NCBI GenBank assembly: GCA_038049695.1
Contig: CP142452.1
Coordinates: forward strand, 106,897,001 to 106,961,000
Origin: Cinnamomum chago
Lineage: Eukaryota; Streptophyta; Magnoliopsida; Laurales; Lauraceae
Length of the DNA: 64,000 nucleotides
Direction: 5' to 3'
A program made the translations under genes and the position numbers. Shown here piece by piece: positions 23,355 to 34,570 of this stretch (within the stretch, counting starts at the first letter, position 1; each line of letters starts with the position of its first letter). Under the pieces are notes generated by a model that was not told the DNA's origin, did no database searches, and saw only the letters and a program-made list of their open reading frames with translations.

Positions 23355-25906
23355 TCAACTGAGCACGGGAGGATTGCGACAACTTCCACGGTTGTGGCCT
23401 CTCCCCTTGCAATTTGAGCACGTTACTGCCCTTCGAACACGACCAATATCTTCAGTCCGAATCCTGTTCTTTTTCGGGCGTCCGGGCTGTTTACTGGAGA
23501 TTGGTGGAATAACTCTCAATTCGGCTGTGTGCTCCCATTGCTTGCTGTCACGGGTAGCATGAATCACTTCACTGTACGTTGTACGATACGTGCTCGCAAA
23601 ATACCAATGCTCACAGAATTCGTATGGATCGTAGTTTCTCATTTTCATTGCAGCCAATGCATGGCAACACGGGATACCCAATATCTCCCATTTCCGACAT
23701 GTGCAGGATTTCCGTTCGAGATCAACAACGTCAACATACTCCGCAGACTGAACCTGGAATTCTACAATGCCAGCCACACGAACATGCAATCGGCGAGCTT
23801 CATCCATTTCTTGACTGAGAACTTTCTCCGCATGCGGTGTAAGACGAGTTGTTATGCTTTCAGACTGAAGATGCCGCTTTTGATAGAAGTCCATTAACTT
23901 TGCTCGTATCTCCTCAACTTGTTTCGTAATGGGCAGGACTCGCGTGTCTTTTAGGAGACTATTAGTGCACTCGGCTGCATTGCAAGTTAGCATGTCGTAC
24001 CGACGGCCTTCTATGTATGCATTTGCCCACCGTTGCCGCCCAATTGCATCAATGTAATTGAAAGCCTCCTGGCTAACTGCACGGATATCTGTCATATAAG
24101 CCTCGTACTCGCATGGTCTGTATGACGTTGCTGCACGCCAAAATTTCATCACGATTGCCCCGTCACTGAAAGCAGCTTTGATGTTCTCAGCAATGTGACG
24201 GCAGCAGTAACAGTGCATTGCATGCGGTATGGTGTTCTTCAACGCTGGAATGAGACCCTTCTGCCGGTCTGAAACAATAGTAAGGTTAGTTGGCTCTCCT
24301 AGAGATATGGACAAGTTCGCAAGGAACCACTCCCAGCTATCGCGCCGCTCGGCTTCGGCAAAGGCAAAGGCGATGGGAAGTAGCTTATGGTTGGCATCAT
24401 GCGTCACGGCAACAAGCAACACACCTGGATACTTGCCTCGGAGGTGTGAACCGTCTACAGCAATCACTGGTCTCAACGAAGACGTGTAAGATCTTATGCA
24501 CGGTCCGAACGCCCAAAAAAATCTTCTGAAACGGTCATCCGAAGTGGTATCTATGTTTGTCACAGTGCCAGGGTTAGTCAACTCAAGTTCCTTACAATAA
24601 CGGGGTAGCAGCTGGAAGGATTCTTCATATGATCCTCGCACAGTACAAAGTGCCATCTCCTTTGCTATATAAGCCTTTCTGTAACTAATTATTGAACCAA
24701 ACTCCATCTGATAGTCATTCATGATCTCCTTCGGTTTCAAATTCACATTCTGCCTGACCCGTTCCATGATGAACTCTCTAATAAGCGCCGAGGTTGCCTG
24801 TTGATGTGCCATGCCCATCAGTGGCTTTGAGCATCGATGGTTAGGATTGTACGTCCTAACTTTAAATTGTGGTCCTGATTCGACAATCGAAGCATGAATA
24901 CGCCATGGACAATCCTGATCTTTGCATCGTGCAGTCACTTTGGTCATGTTGGTCTTCAAATGTTTAAGAGTGAAGTTACCGTATATTGCAAACTTCGCCA
25001 ACGTATTCCGGAACATCTGTCGATCAGGAAAAACACGGCCAATCCACATCTCTCGTGCGGAGTTGTTGCCAAATTCCATTTCCATGTCATCAGGCTCCAT
25101 TTTATCATCAAATTCAACTTTTGGAATTTCATTAGACCGTAGAACGGTATTGGTTTGATTGACTTCATCCCTGCAACATTCGGCCTTGAAGATTGGTTTT
25201 GAATGAAGCTGTCCGTTAGAGGGATGTCGGTTAAGATGGATATCATCAGCACGCATCATCCCAAGGTCGATATGACCATCTAACGCCTCATTGCATACAT
25301 CATCATCATCCCGCACAGATGGATATTGCATGTCTGTGTCATCGCGGAGATCAGCGGTGGGTTGTTCTTGAGGACTTGTTGATAACTTCACTTGTTCCCT
25401 CTTCAAACTGGCTGACGACCTCCTTGGCATTTTTGGACTCTTAAATCCTACTGCGGTCCTTCGTAACCTACAATGAATCGGGGCATAAATAAGCAAGTGC
25501 TAATATAAATAATTAATTTCGCATTTAAAATTTAGTGAGACAATTAGTAGGCATACCTGTCCTCTCCCCCTATACTTTCATTGTTGTTCGGACTATTAGA
25601 GACGTACAAGTATATCCCATTCGTTTCATTTCCAGATGCTTTGAACATAAGACGAACATCATTATCATCGTCAATGCTTGCCATTGAAAATGCCCGTCCG
25701 TTGTGATGAAGGTATTGCATGCTTAAATTCTGGATGGCTGTATCCCAATTGGATGATACCATTGCTTCGTTAGCCAGGCATTGATAAGAGATGTCTGACG
25801 ATAAATATTTCATTTTTTGTTTTCCTCCACTGTACACCGGACGGCTGATGTCAAATTGAAAGTCACCGTCATAGTGGAATATGAACAACACCTCTCTGTC
25901 TGACAT
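23355..25906 (-). CDS. MuDR/MULE transposase
   Basis: Two exons on the minus strand, 25906-25557 and 25467-23355, joined in phase across GTATGC and TTGTAG, give 820 codons. Residues 1-~110 are a PB1-like N-terminal domain ('EVLFIFHYDGDFQFD', 'VYSGGK'). Residues ~255-335 are the MuDR DNA-binding zinc region ('MWIGRVFPDRQMFRNTLA', 'CKDQDCPWRIHAS', 'NPNHRC'). The DDE catalytic domain shows Asp455 in 'VDGSHLRGKYPG', Asp517 in 'VSDRQKG', the CYCCRHI metal-like motif and Glu616 in 'NAAECTNSLL'. A SWIM zinc finger (Cys705, Cys707, ~Cys717, His719) and a C-terminal CCHC knuckle (Cys800, Cys803, His808, Cys813) follow. All hallmarks are intact. It would cut and join the element's terminal repeats in the nucleus. 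Confidence 0.93.
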
Positions 25907-26787
25907 GCTATAATTAAAACACAGGAAAATTATGAAGATATCAGTAAAATGTAGGCAGATTTAGGATGACAATTACAACAGATCGGTATTAGACCCATTT
26001 CATTTGTCCCTAGCTGCTATTCAAAAAATATTTAGACCGTATTCCACCTATTCTCCTATTGTTCATCAATCAGCAAGACAACCAACTCCAACTGGATGAG
26101 ATACTGGCGTTGAAGTATCCATGTTTGCAAGATCAATATAGAACAATATACAAACATACAAACTAGACAATAACATTTATGGATTTACTGATGCACACTA
26201 AACATCAATAAAATGGAATGCACGACCCACCATAGCTCCAGCTGCTGGATTGAACAGAACCCTACTACACAGAATGTTTCAAAATGACGCTCTCTCAAAC
26301 AGTTCTAGGGTATTCATGATGAGTGTGGATTTTCGACAGTTCTAGGGTGTTAACAAGAATGAAATAAAGGAGAATGAGTACTCGATTGATGAAAGTGGGT
26401 TTTTTACAAACCCTTCAAACAGAAAGTTCTTCTATAAGCATTAAAGAAAGCCTGGTTTAGAGATCGGGTACTCTAATGATGACAGAAGATTTTACAGAGA
26501 TCTAGGGTTAACAAGAATGCATTAATGGAGATAAATCAATGTTACGATGTCACATTAGAGAAGACAGTGCATTAAGATGTGTGTTTAATGTACAAACCTA
26601 CCTCTTAATGAAGTCCAACAACCGATTCACAGAAGTTTTTTTACATGGTTTCTGAAAGGGAAAAAATCGCCATACAACAGTCGAGGAGAGGAATAGGGAT
26701 GTCGCATAAATGAGAGTTGTGAGCAAAACACAATCGGGACGAGAGAAATAGGGATGTCGCATAACGGCCGATATCGGCCAATATGAC
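25907..26787 (-). promoter_or_regulatory. Upstream region of the transposase gene
   Basis: About 880 bp separate the transposase ATG from the right terminal repeat and hold no convincing coding frame. A donor-like GTAGGT on the minus strand near 26600 could mark a 5'-UTR intron. 'cagttctagggt'-like elements recur at about 26300, 26340 and 26495. Two GGCCGATATCGGCC palindromes at its outer end may bind transposase or contribute to promoter control (inference). Confidence 0.35.
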
Positions 26788-26924
26788 GGCCGATATCGGC
26801 CATAGAGCCAAAATACAAAAAAAAATATAAATACAGACCTTGAGGACCTAATCCGATAATACGGTTTTCTTGAGACCCCATGAGTGGTATAGGGACCTAC
26901 AGGGATTTATTTGGTAAATTCCCC
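26788..26924 (-). repeat. MULE right terminal inverted repeat
   Basis: Inverse partner of 16384-16520. Its inner edge is the palindrome GGCCGATATCGGCC at 26788-26801. Another copy lies at 26766-26779, exactly 22 bp further in. Outer bases read CAGGGATTTATTTGGT then AAATTCCCC, followed by ten T residues. Confidence 0.9.
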
Positions 26925-28200
26925 TTTTTTTTTTAATACGTTAGTTGTTTGAGATACTAGGGAGAGTTGATTAGAGATATTAAGGGTAGTTTATATATTT
27001 GGATTTTGAATTTTGAATTTTTATATTTTCTTGAATTTATTGCGAAGGTTGGGTTAAAAACTCTATGGTGAAAGTTCATATATTATTAATTATAATGGTT
27101 TTTTAATTAAATAGTCAATCTTAAGGTGTGACCATTTCTTACTGGGGCAAAATTTGACCAAAACTCAGGAGGAGCCAGTTGCTAGAGTTGATGGACTCTA
27201 CAAAATGAATAGTGATGACAATTAAACAAAGATGATCGTGCAAAATATCAAGAGAATACAAGGTTTTTTAATGACTTATAGTAGTAACAATCCTATGATC
27301 GCTCACTCCACCCAAGCCCTACTTCCCTCACCAAAAGGAAATTGGTTTCAATTTTTTTTTCCTAAATATGATCCTTAGCAAGGTTTTTAGTTATAAGAGA
27401 TTCTAAGGAGGGAGAGTTGGTCAAGAGATTAGGAATATATTTGTACATTAAAAGGATTTTCAAAAGAACGATCAGACTCTACTTTCCTTTCTTGTAAAGT
27501 TAAAAACAACTTTAGTTAACTTTCTGTGATAAAATAAGCCACATAAAATAATTAAAAGGCATACCGACCAAAAGGGGAATTACGGCCACTTTCACAAGTG
27601 CACGAACGTACCCTAAATATGTTCTAGAGAACCCTTGCATCTGTCAAAGTTGGAAAACTTGTGACTCAGACTCTACTTGTCCAATGCAAAAAGAATTTGA
27701 CTCGGATAGAGTCCATAAGTAGACTCGAGAAAGTCATGTTTTAAAAAAAAATTAAAAATACTTTAAAAAAATCTATTGCTTATAAAATATAAATATATAT
27801 TTATTTAGATGCATTCAAGATAATCAATTCAAATTAATAAATTTATATATTCAAGAAAAGTATTACAATAAGGAAAAAAAAATCATTGCAAATTATATAA
27901 TTTGGTAGTCCAAATATCAAATGTAAAAGATTAAACAGAAGTATCAAATTATATTTCAGTAATCATTTTTAAATTATTGACTCCAATCCTCATGCATAAC
28001 TATTTATATATAATTTAATTATTTAAAATTAAATTGCCTATTCAGTAGTTTTAACTGTGAATAATTTATTAAAATGAGATCACTTGACCAAGTCTCACTT
28101 TTTTAACTCCGTCTTGGAGGAGAGTCCAGCTCTCCAAGAGTTTTGCAATCATGACATATCTGGAATTAGTAGTTTAGTTAATGTCAAGATTATCTCTTTA
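26925..28200. other. AT-rich gene-free spacer
   Basis: No gene, RNA or clear element boundary is seen. Blocks at 27450-27640 recur at about 32370-32540 ('accgaccaaaa', 'ttagttaacttt', 'cataaaa.aattaaa'), as part of the cluster's spacer duplication. Confidence 0.45.
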
Positions 28201-28930
28201 GAAGATATTTATTAAATGATATGATGTGGAAATCCTCTCAGCTTGGCCGTTCAAATAGTCCCATAATTATTTGGGCTACGATCCCTAAGTCCGACACAGA
28301 AAAAGTCTTTAGTTTTGTGTTCCACACGAAATAAAATCACCTAAAAAATAAAATACAAGGGAAAACTACGTGGTCCAGACTCGCGCTGTCTATGCTGAGT
28401 CCATGGGGCCAACCTATTAAATAAGTCGATGAACAATGTCACTTGGCCTATGACCCGGCCGGTAGTGGTTGAACCATCTCAATCTCAATAAATGGTAAGA
28501 TGGAGCCTTTGTTTCTGACATTTTATTCCAGTGGTCCTTTCTCTCTCTATAAAATATATATATATATATATAAACTACAACTCGAGCTTAATTTGCATGG
28601 TCTAGTTTAATGGCTATGTCTAGCAGGCCAAAATAAAATGTGGCCACATGCGATTAGTACTTTTATTAATACCAATGATATCTCTTGAATGGATAAATAC
28701 TAGATGATGAGAAGAAATTTTACCAAAAAAAAAAAGACGATGTGGAAATCCTCTGGCCGTTCAAATGAGTCCCATGACTGGGGGAAGTCACGCGGGACAC
28801 AATCCCTAAGTCCAATGCAGAAAAGTCTTCAGTTTCTTCTGTCTTTGGGTGATGACTTCAAGACTCAAGTCAATCTTCTTGTCCATATCCCAGACTCAGA
28901 GCATCTATGCATCGAACAGGAGTCCAAGGG
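28200..28930. repeat. Twice-repeated relic of the receptor-kinase 5' flank
   Basis: 28240-28660 and 28735-28930 both resemble 33235-33610, the sequence just upstream of receptor-kinase copy B. Shared blocks include 'gagcttaatttgcatggtct', 'tggtaagatggagcct' and 'cttgtccatatcccag'. No signal-peptide exon follows either copy. They are orphaned promoters or upstream regions of lost genes. Confidence 0.6.
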
Positions 28931-31842
28931 GGCCCACGTATTAACGAGTTCTACATGCAATGCAGATTGTTGTGATGCCATCCCCATCCCCATCCCAATT
29001 CCCAATCCGAAAAACCTATTCAACGTTTCTTTCTACAGTATCTACAGTATGCTGAGAGAACCGAGGGCTTATTTGCACCATCACCATGTCATCACCGCAA
29101 CATCGCCTTTGTATTCCTATCCTTATTAGGTCATCAGGTCATTCCACACTCTCTCCTCCTACCTACACACGTCAGGTCATTACATGTCCCCACTTTCCCT
29201 TATTCCATACGTTCCCAGGCAACCGAGGCTACCTAATTTCCTCATCCCCTTCTTCTCATCGGTGCACGTTCTACAGAACATCTCCAACAACAAAATCCCA
29301 AGAGCTTCTCACTTGGGTTAATGAGGTGGCTAAAATCGTGGGTTCCACTAATCAGGACCCAGATCAGACCCCACCATCAAGTTCGCCCAAGCCCCTTATT
29401 CAAGATCTATGTTCCCAATTTGAAATCAATGGCCCACATGGGCCCCACAGTAAAAAAAAAAGAAGGAATTTCCCCCTTTCTTATTCAAAACCGCCAGCTC
29501 CTTTTTTTGGTCGTTGGATGGTGGACGAAACAGGGCCCACCTCACATGGGTCTGCCAGTCCTATGATCACCCCGCCATGTTCCGCCCGATGGACTGACCA
29601 GATTTGTGATTCGATCGTCCCATGGGTCCCACCTTACATACACTCTCCCACGGTTCAATTCTAGACCTGATATTCCCTGGTTTCAATTGCAGTTCAAAGA
29701 ATTAATCCCAACAGAAAAATGTTGAAAATAGCGGTGAAATGTACTCTTATCTTTATGCAGTTTTTTTCTCTAATGAATATATTCGATCCAAATTTTATTT
29801 TTAGTTTATTTATCATTATCATCTTGATAGCTGCATTTGCTAAAATATGTATCTGCTCTTCTATGCCTAGTCAGCAGCTGTAACATTCTCCTTTATCTTG
29901 AAAGCTCTTGTCCTAGACTTCGGTGGTTTATTTTATACTCCATATTAGAGAACCTCCTTTCTTGTTGGTTATTGCTTGATATAGTCGTAATTTATTTCAT
30001 ACTCTCATATCGTTTTTTTTATATTAAATAAAATAAATAGATGTTACAATTAAACACCCCCCAGTCTTGGCATTGATCTATATTACTATAGAAGAAACGA
30101 TGTAATAATACTTACCTTCTCCTTGGTGAGTCGAAGTGAGGTTCCATCCACCCTTGCCTTGCGATCTAGCTATTCCGTTTTTAGTTTCTAGCGTGCTCCA
30201 GTCTTTTGCTTCTGTTTATGGTTTCTGCCATGCTCCAGTCTTCCCTTTTTGGTTTCCATTTCTCCCTAGTTTCCGTTTCGATATTTGGAGTTGTAGATAG
30301 GAGTTTAGATTTGAAGTGGGAATTTTTTTTTTTTTTTAGGAAGTTATGTTATTCAGTTATTTTAAAGTGAGGAGATTGGAGAGAGAGGAGATTTAGGAGA
30401 CTCGAGAGAGAGGGGAGTGGAGGGTGGATGGAGATTTTGACAGCTATTTTGAAGTATTCTCTAATTTTAGTATTTTTAGTTTGGAGGACTATGGTTAACC
30501 AAAGGCAAACCACATTCCAATAGAGATATAGATTTCTAATGAATAAGAACACTACCATTTCAGGGAAAAAAAAAAAAAGAAGGAAAAAGAGACAAAAAAG
30601 AAAAAACAATAATGGGCAATATTTAACGGGAAAAAAGTACCAATGGACTGGAAGTTGATGGCCTAATATCTATCATTATATACATGGCTAGTATCATTAT
30701 AGTATGAAGAGCAATAATTTTCATTCATTGGGATTTTTTGCAAATGAACCTAAAAAAAGTTCAACAATGCTGAGTTCATTCCCATTATATATATCCGTTA
30801 CCCTACCAATTTTTTATTTTTTATTTTCCCTATAGCCTTATTTAAATGATTTCTAGCTTACCAAGTTAGCAACTGAAATGCGATAAAACTGAAATATGAC
30901 TCGGCGAGTCGAGTCCATGAGTAAAAAAATAAGCAATGTGATTTTGGCCCTATTTAAAATTAAAAAAAAAAAGAAAAAAAAAAAAACCAAACGATTGTAG
31001 TCATCTGGATTTCGAGCAACGGAATTAAATGTTGCATTTGGAGCAAGATAGAAGGCCCTTGCTATTGCTTTTGTACTTTACCATTAATATTTGTATATTT
31101 ATTTTAATAGTTTCACCTCCCAACTTGAGCACGACGGAGCACGGCACGAATAATTCAGTGCCTTGGGCCCAATTGGGCCTCAGCCCAGTTGCCCTTTTAC
31201 AGGCCAGCACGGCACGGCACGGCCCAGGCATGGCACGGCCGCGGCACGAGTTATCATGCCCCCGTCTAGATGACCATCAGCCGAAAGCATTAAATACAAT
31301 AATACACTATTATATTGTATAGTCAAAATGAAATACCCCTGCATTTTCTTTAATGAAATATGGAGATAAATATGAGCCGTATTCACATTTCACATACGCG
31401 TGAAGCCGACCAGTATCCTTTTGAACGGTAGGTTGGACTTTGGAGGCTGAGATAGGAGACTTAAGACTGATGATCAAGGTCTTCGTCGATTAAGACTTGA
31501 CTCACATATTCCTGTAAATGGCACATGCGATTACCATGATCCTAAGTATGTTTTCATGAACATTATTATGTTAGAAATGTCTCACACTTCACATCACCCA
31601 AATAAAGGGTTTGACGTTTCCAACCAAAAAAATAAATCAATAAAGGCTTTGACAGGGCTTCATATGCGTATTTGACCTTCCACCAATCAAAATTAGGCTT
31701 TTTGGTTGGAACATGATATCTTACATTGTATCAGATCTGATTTGGTCTGCACGTGAGGAGAGTAATGGATTTGACAGGACTTCATATACCTATTTGAGAA
31801 ATTAATATTATAGAAAAATACTAATTTAAGGATCAACGTATA
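28931..31842. other. Gene-free spacer
   Basis: An open frame of 192 codons (29086-29664) is rich in Ser, Pro and Thr and matches no family I know. I treat it as chance. 30600-30930 repeats 3020-3410, and 31010-31420 repeats parts of 5940-6030 and 15480-15620. A GC-rich 'gcacggcacgg' block at 31130-31250 breaks the paralogy and looks like the end of a hAT-type element, but I could not fix its limits. Confidence 0.4.
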
Positions 31843-32022
31843 AGAACTGCCTCTTACCCTAATGGTAAGAGATGTGAGTTCTTATCTGCCTGTCCTACGT
31901 TCGAACTTGGGCACCTTCTCCCACTCAAGTGTCGTGCTACCTTGCCTGAGGGTTGCTTCTCTCACCAAAGGGCTTGGGTCCTAGCCCCATAAGCTGGTTA
32001 TAAAAAATAAGGGCAAAAAAAG
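31843..32022 (+). mobile_element. tRNA-derived SINE with 13-bp target duplication
   Basis: A 180-bp element has a box-A-like 'ccctaatggtaagag' and a box-B-like 'cgttcgaacttgg', spaced as in a tRNA promoter, and ends in an A-rich tail. It is flanked by GGATCAACGTATA (31830-31842) and GGATCAACATATA (32023-32035), 12 of 13 identical. This is the signature of LINE-mediated insertion of an RNA polymerase III SINE. Confidence 0.85.
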
Positions 32023-32609
32023 GGATCAACATATACAATGGATGTACTCATAAAATAAATCAATATACTCATATTATCATAGATTAAATAGCAGAAACAT
32101 TAATCGAATGTAAATTGCATATATACATGATTCCATGACCAATATAAGATTTGCAAGAATTCCTTCACACAACGGCTTTGCTTTATTTGGGGAATTATGA
32201 CACTTCTGTTTTTTACTACCGGATATCAATGGAAAACTGATGAGGGGAGGAGTTGCAGTAAGCCTATAACCCCTAAAATGTTGTTGTATAAGGGTTTTTC
32301 TATAATAAATTCCTTTGCATCATAGAATTTCTCTCCTATAGCTTGTTTGTGTCCGTACAAGGATTTCTAGAAGAACACTCAAAACTCTGCTTTTCTTTCT
32401 TACACCAGAAAATAAAGATCTTTAGTTAATTTTTGGTGATGAAAAAAGCTACATAAAACAATTAAAGGGTGTACCGACCAAAACAGGGATTTCCCCTCCC
32501 ACAGTTGCACAAGCGCACCCAAAATAATTTTTGGAAAACACTTGCATGTGTATATGAAATTAGTAGTTTTTTTAATACCAATGATATCTCTTGAAAAGAT
32601 ATATATTAA

Positions 32610-32925
32610 ATGATGTGGCAACTCTACTAATAGAGTCAAGTAAAGTGAAGTCCCTATTTTAAAAAAAAAAAAAAAGTCACATCAAAAGCACTTTAATTTA
32701 AATTTCCCGCCATATTTTTCAAAAAAGAAAGTAAAAAAAAAAACAACAACATTCTTTCTCCACTAAATGACAAAAAAACCTCACTTTTCTCTATAAAAAG
32801 TAAAAATGATTCCATAACAAACAACTAAAAATAAAATACAATCACAACCCACTTATATTTTATCATTTCTTCAAAATAATTTTTAGTTCACTCAACTCCA
32901 TTAGTAAAGACCCCAAACAGCCCTG
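32610..32925. mobile_element. MITE-like AT-rich repeat (family member 2)
   Basis: Same orientation and content as 57329-57627 ('aagtaaagtgaagt', 'caaaagcacttt', 'cacttatattttat', 'actaaaaataaaatac'). It ends 'ccccaaacagccc', the worn counterpart of CCAAACGGGCCC. The left terminal repeat looks lost. Confidence 0.6.
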
Positions 32926-33059
32926 ACTGGGCTTAGTCACGTGGGCCACAATGCCTAAGTCCAAAATAGAATATATAAAGATAAAATATGAGGGAGCACT
33001 ACTTGGTGCGCAAGCATTCGATGTTTGTGTGAGGACTTCTTTTTCCATTTTTTGCTAAC

Positions 33060-33792
33060 GGAAGGTTCTCACCTATTTGGGTTAGACTAATCCCTCCGGG
33101 CCTAGAGAAAAGGCGGGTAAAATCCCCGTGACCCCTCAGGTGGTAGCATTAGTGGATTCAACATTCAATTCCTGAAGAGGGCGGAATTGAAGATCAATAA
33201 CAGGATCTCTAGTTTCAGAAGAAAGATGAACTATGGTCTTGACCACTTGGCTAACCCCTCGGGTTACGTCTGTGTGATGACTTCAACTCGACCTTCTTGT
33301 CCATATCCCAGCGAGAGTCGCACTGTCTATGCTTCGTACTGGAGTCCATGGGGCCGGCCAACCTATTAACCAACGCGTTCTACAAGTCGCTTGACCTATG
33401 ACCTGACCAACTGTAGTAGTACCATCTCAAAAATGGTAAGATGGAGCCTCTGTTTCCTACATTGTATTGCTGTGGTACGCTGTCTCTATATATAAAGATA
33501 TGGAAAAAAAAAAAAAAAAAGAAAAAAAACCCTAAAACTCGAGCTTAATTTGCATGGTCTAGTTTAATGGCTATGTTCAGCAGGCCAAAACAAAATGGGG
33601 CCACATCAACATGTGATCTGTAATATTCTCTTTCCATCATCCAACCCTCCATCAAGTTGCTAAAAGCAGGTTGACTCGGCCCTTTCTCAGTCTAGCCACG
33701 CGTGTATTTATATTTACATGCTTCGCAGGCAGGAGGCAGAAGAGCATAGTGCTTAAGTATCATTTCAGACTTCTTTTGAGAGAGAGAGAGAT
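33060..33792 (+). promoter_or_regulatory. 5' flank of receptor-kinase copy B
   Basis: 33060-33150 carries the dispersed repeat also seen, inverted, at the window start. 33235-33610 is the copy-B version of the block repeated at 28200-28930. A TATA-like 'tatttatatttaca' lies at about 33706-33719, and a (GA)n tract (33778-33791) directly precedes the ATG at 33793. Transcription is not demonstrated. Confidence 0.45.
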
Positions 33793-33862
33793 ATGGCCTT
33801 TGCATGGTTTTCCATTCTCCTGAGTTCATTGGCTCTTGCACTATCTGTTCAAGGCCAGTCAG
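33793..33862 (+). other. Copy B exon 1: signal peptide
   Basis: The 70-base exon encodes MAFAWFSILLSSLALALSV and a short tail, a typical hydrophobic secretory signal. It ends CAG|GTATGC and leaves one base to complete a glycine codon with exon 2, as usual in this family. Confidence 0.85.
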
Positions 33863-34154
33863 GTATGCAATCTCCCGGCAACTCCCATCTTATTTATATT
33901 AAATTTTGCCCGCAATAACCTTTCCATTTTAGTCTGGATCTCTTAAAAGCGTGAATTTTCTTTTCTCACCCAATACAAGACTAGAGATACGTTTTAACCA
34001 ATTTTGATTTTGAATGAGTGAGCTATACTTTAGTTTCTCAGCTATCTTGTGAGTCCCAAGTCCCTGCCTCCGATCTGAATTCAGCATCCTCTTTGAATTT
34101 TTGGACAGTTTCATCCAACTATTCTCCTTGCACCCTTAACTAGGAGGCGTAGCA

Positions 34155-34570
34155 TGTTAATCACGGGCTTTAAATGGCGACTCTCCGCTAGCCTGTATCG
34201 AAAATTTCTAACTCTTGACTCTAGGCTTATAAATCAAACCCTGTCTTAACTTAATAGAAGGCGTTTTAAAATCATGTGGCCTCGGATCACATAGGAACTC
34301 TAAAGTTAAGCGTGCTCGGGTAAAAGCAGTGGCGGGCAATTTATTACTGTTTTTGGTCGGGGCGATGACACTTGGTATCAAAGCTGAATACGGCTCTATT
34401 TTCCCCCGGGGGGGGGGGGGGGGGGGGCGCTTAAAACTTGGTCGGGGAGGTACCCTTAATCATGAGACATAGAGTGTCAATCACGGGCTTTAAACGGTGA
34501 GTCTGGTTTGCCCGCATCGGAAATATCCAAGTCCTGGGCGGGACAATTTCATACTAAGTTAGGCGGCAAA
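34155..34570 (+). mobile_element. Cassandra-like TRIM remnant with 5S rRNA-like LTR
   Basis: A 216-bp left LTR (34155-34370) begins TGTTAATCACGGGC and ends GATGACA. It contains a 5S rRNA-like block at 34284-34333 ('ggaactctaaagttaagcgt'). After one base comes TTGGTATCAAAGC, a near-match to the initiator-Met primer site. A short interior (34371-34474) precedes a second LTR start, TGTCAATCACGGGC, at 34475, which decays by about 34570. Cassandra TRIMs are known for 5S-containing LTRs and this primer site. It is not a working 5S gene. Confidence 0.7.
34403..34427. repeat. C5-G20 homopolymer run
   Basis: Five C are followed by about 20 G in the interior of the Cassandra-like element. It could form G-quadruplex structures, and it is also a place where the assembled length is unreliable. 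Confidence 0.85.

Larger units (their letters stand above)
16384..26924. mobile_element. Complete Mutator-like element (MULE) with two intact genes
   Basis: A 10,541-bp element is bounded by terminal inverted repeats of about 137 bp (16384-16520, 26788-26924) that start GAGGAATTTACC and GGGGAATTTACC. It is flanked by nine or ten T residues on each side (16375-16383, 26925-26934), compatible with a 9-bp MULE target duplication but of low information. Inside are a + strand plant-mobile-domain/Ulp1-protease gene (17567-21720), a convergent minus-strand MuDR transposase (25906-23355) and a 96-bp tandem array between their 3' ends. Known context: MULEs carrying Ulp1-like proteases (Kaonashi-type) occur in several plants. 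No stop or frameshift was seen in either gene, so the element may be autonomous. Confidence 0.9.

Noticed and set aside
23374-25158. Several + strand frames of 60-120 codons
   Set aside because: Antisense shadows of the transposase exon.
29086-29664. 192-codon open frame
   Set aside because: Low-complexity Ser/Pro/Thr composition, no recognisable domain, no splice context, and it lies in spacer. Chance is the simplest reading.
31843-31920. tRNA gene
   Set aside because: The boxes A and B are tRNA-like, but no cloverleaf closes. The unit has an A-rich tail and a 13-bp target duplication, so it is a SINE.
34284-34333. 5S rRNA gene
   Set aside because: Only about 50 bases match, the 3' half is missing, and it lies inside an LTR-like unit with an adjacent primer site, which fits a Cassandra-type element.
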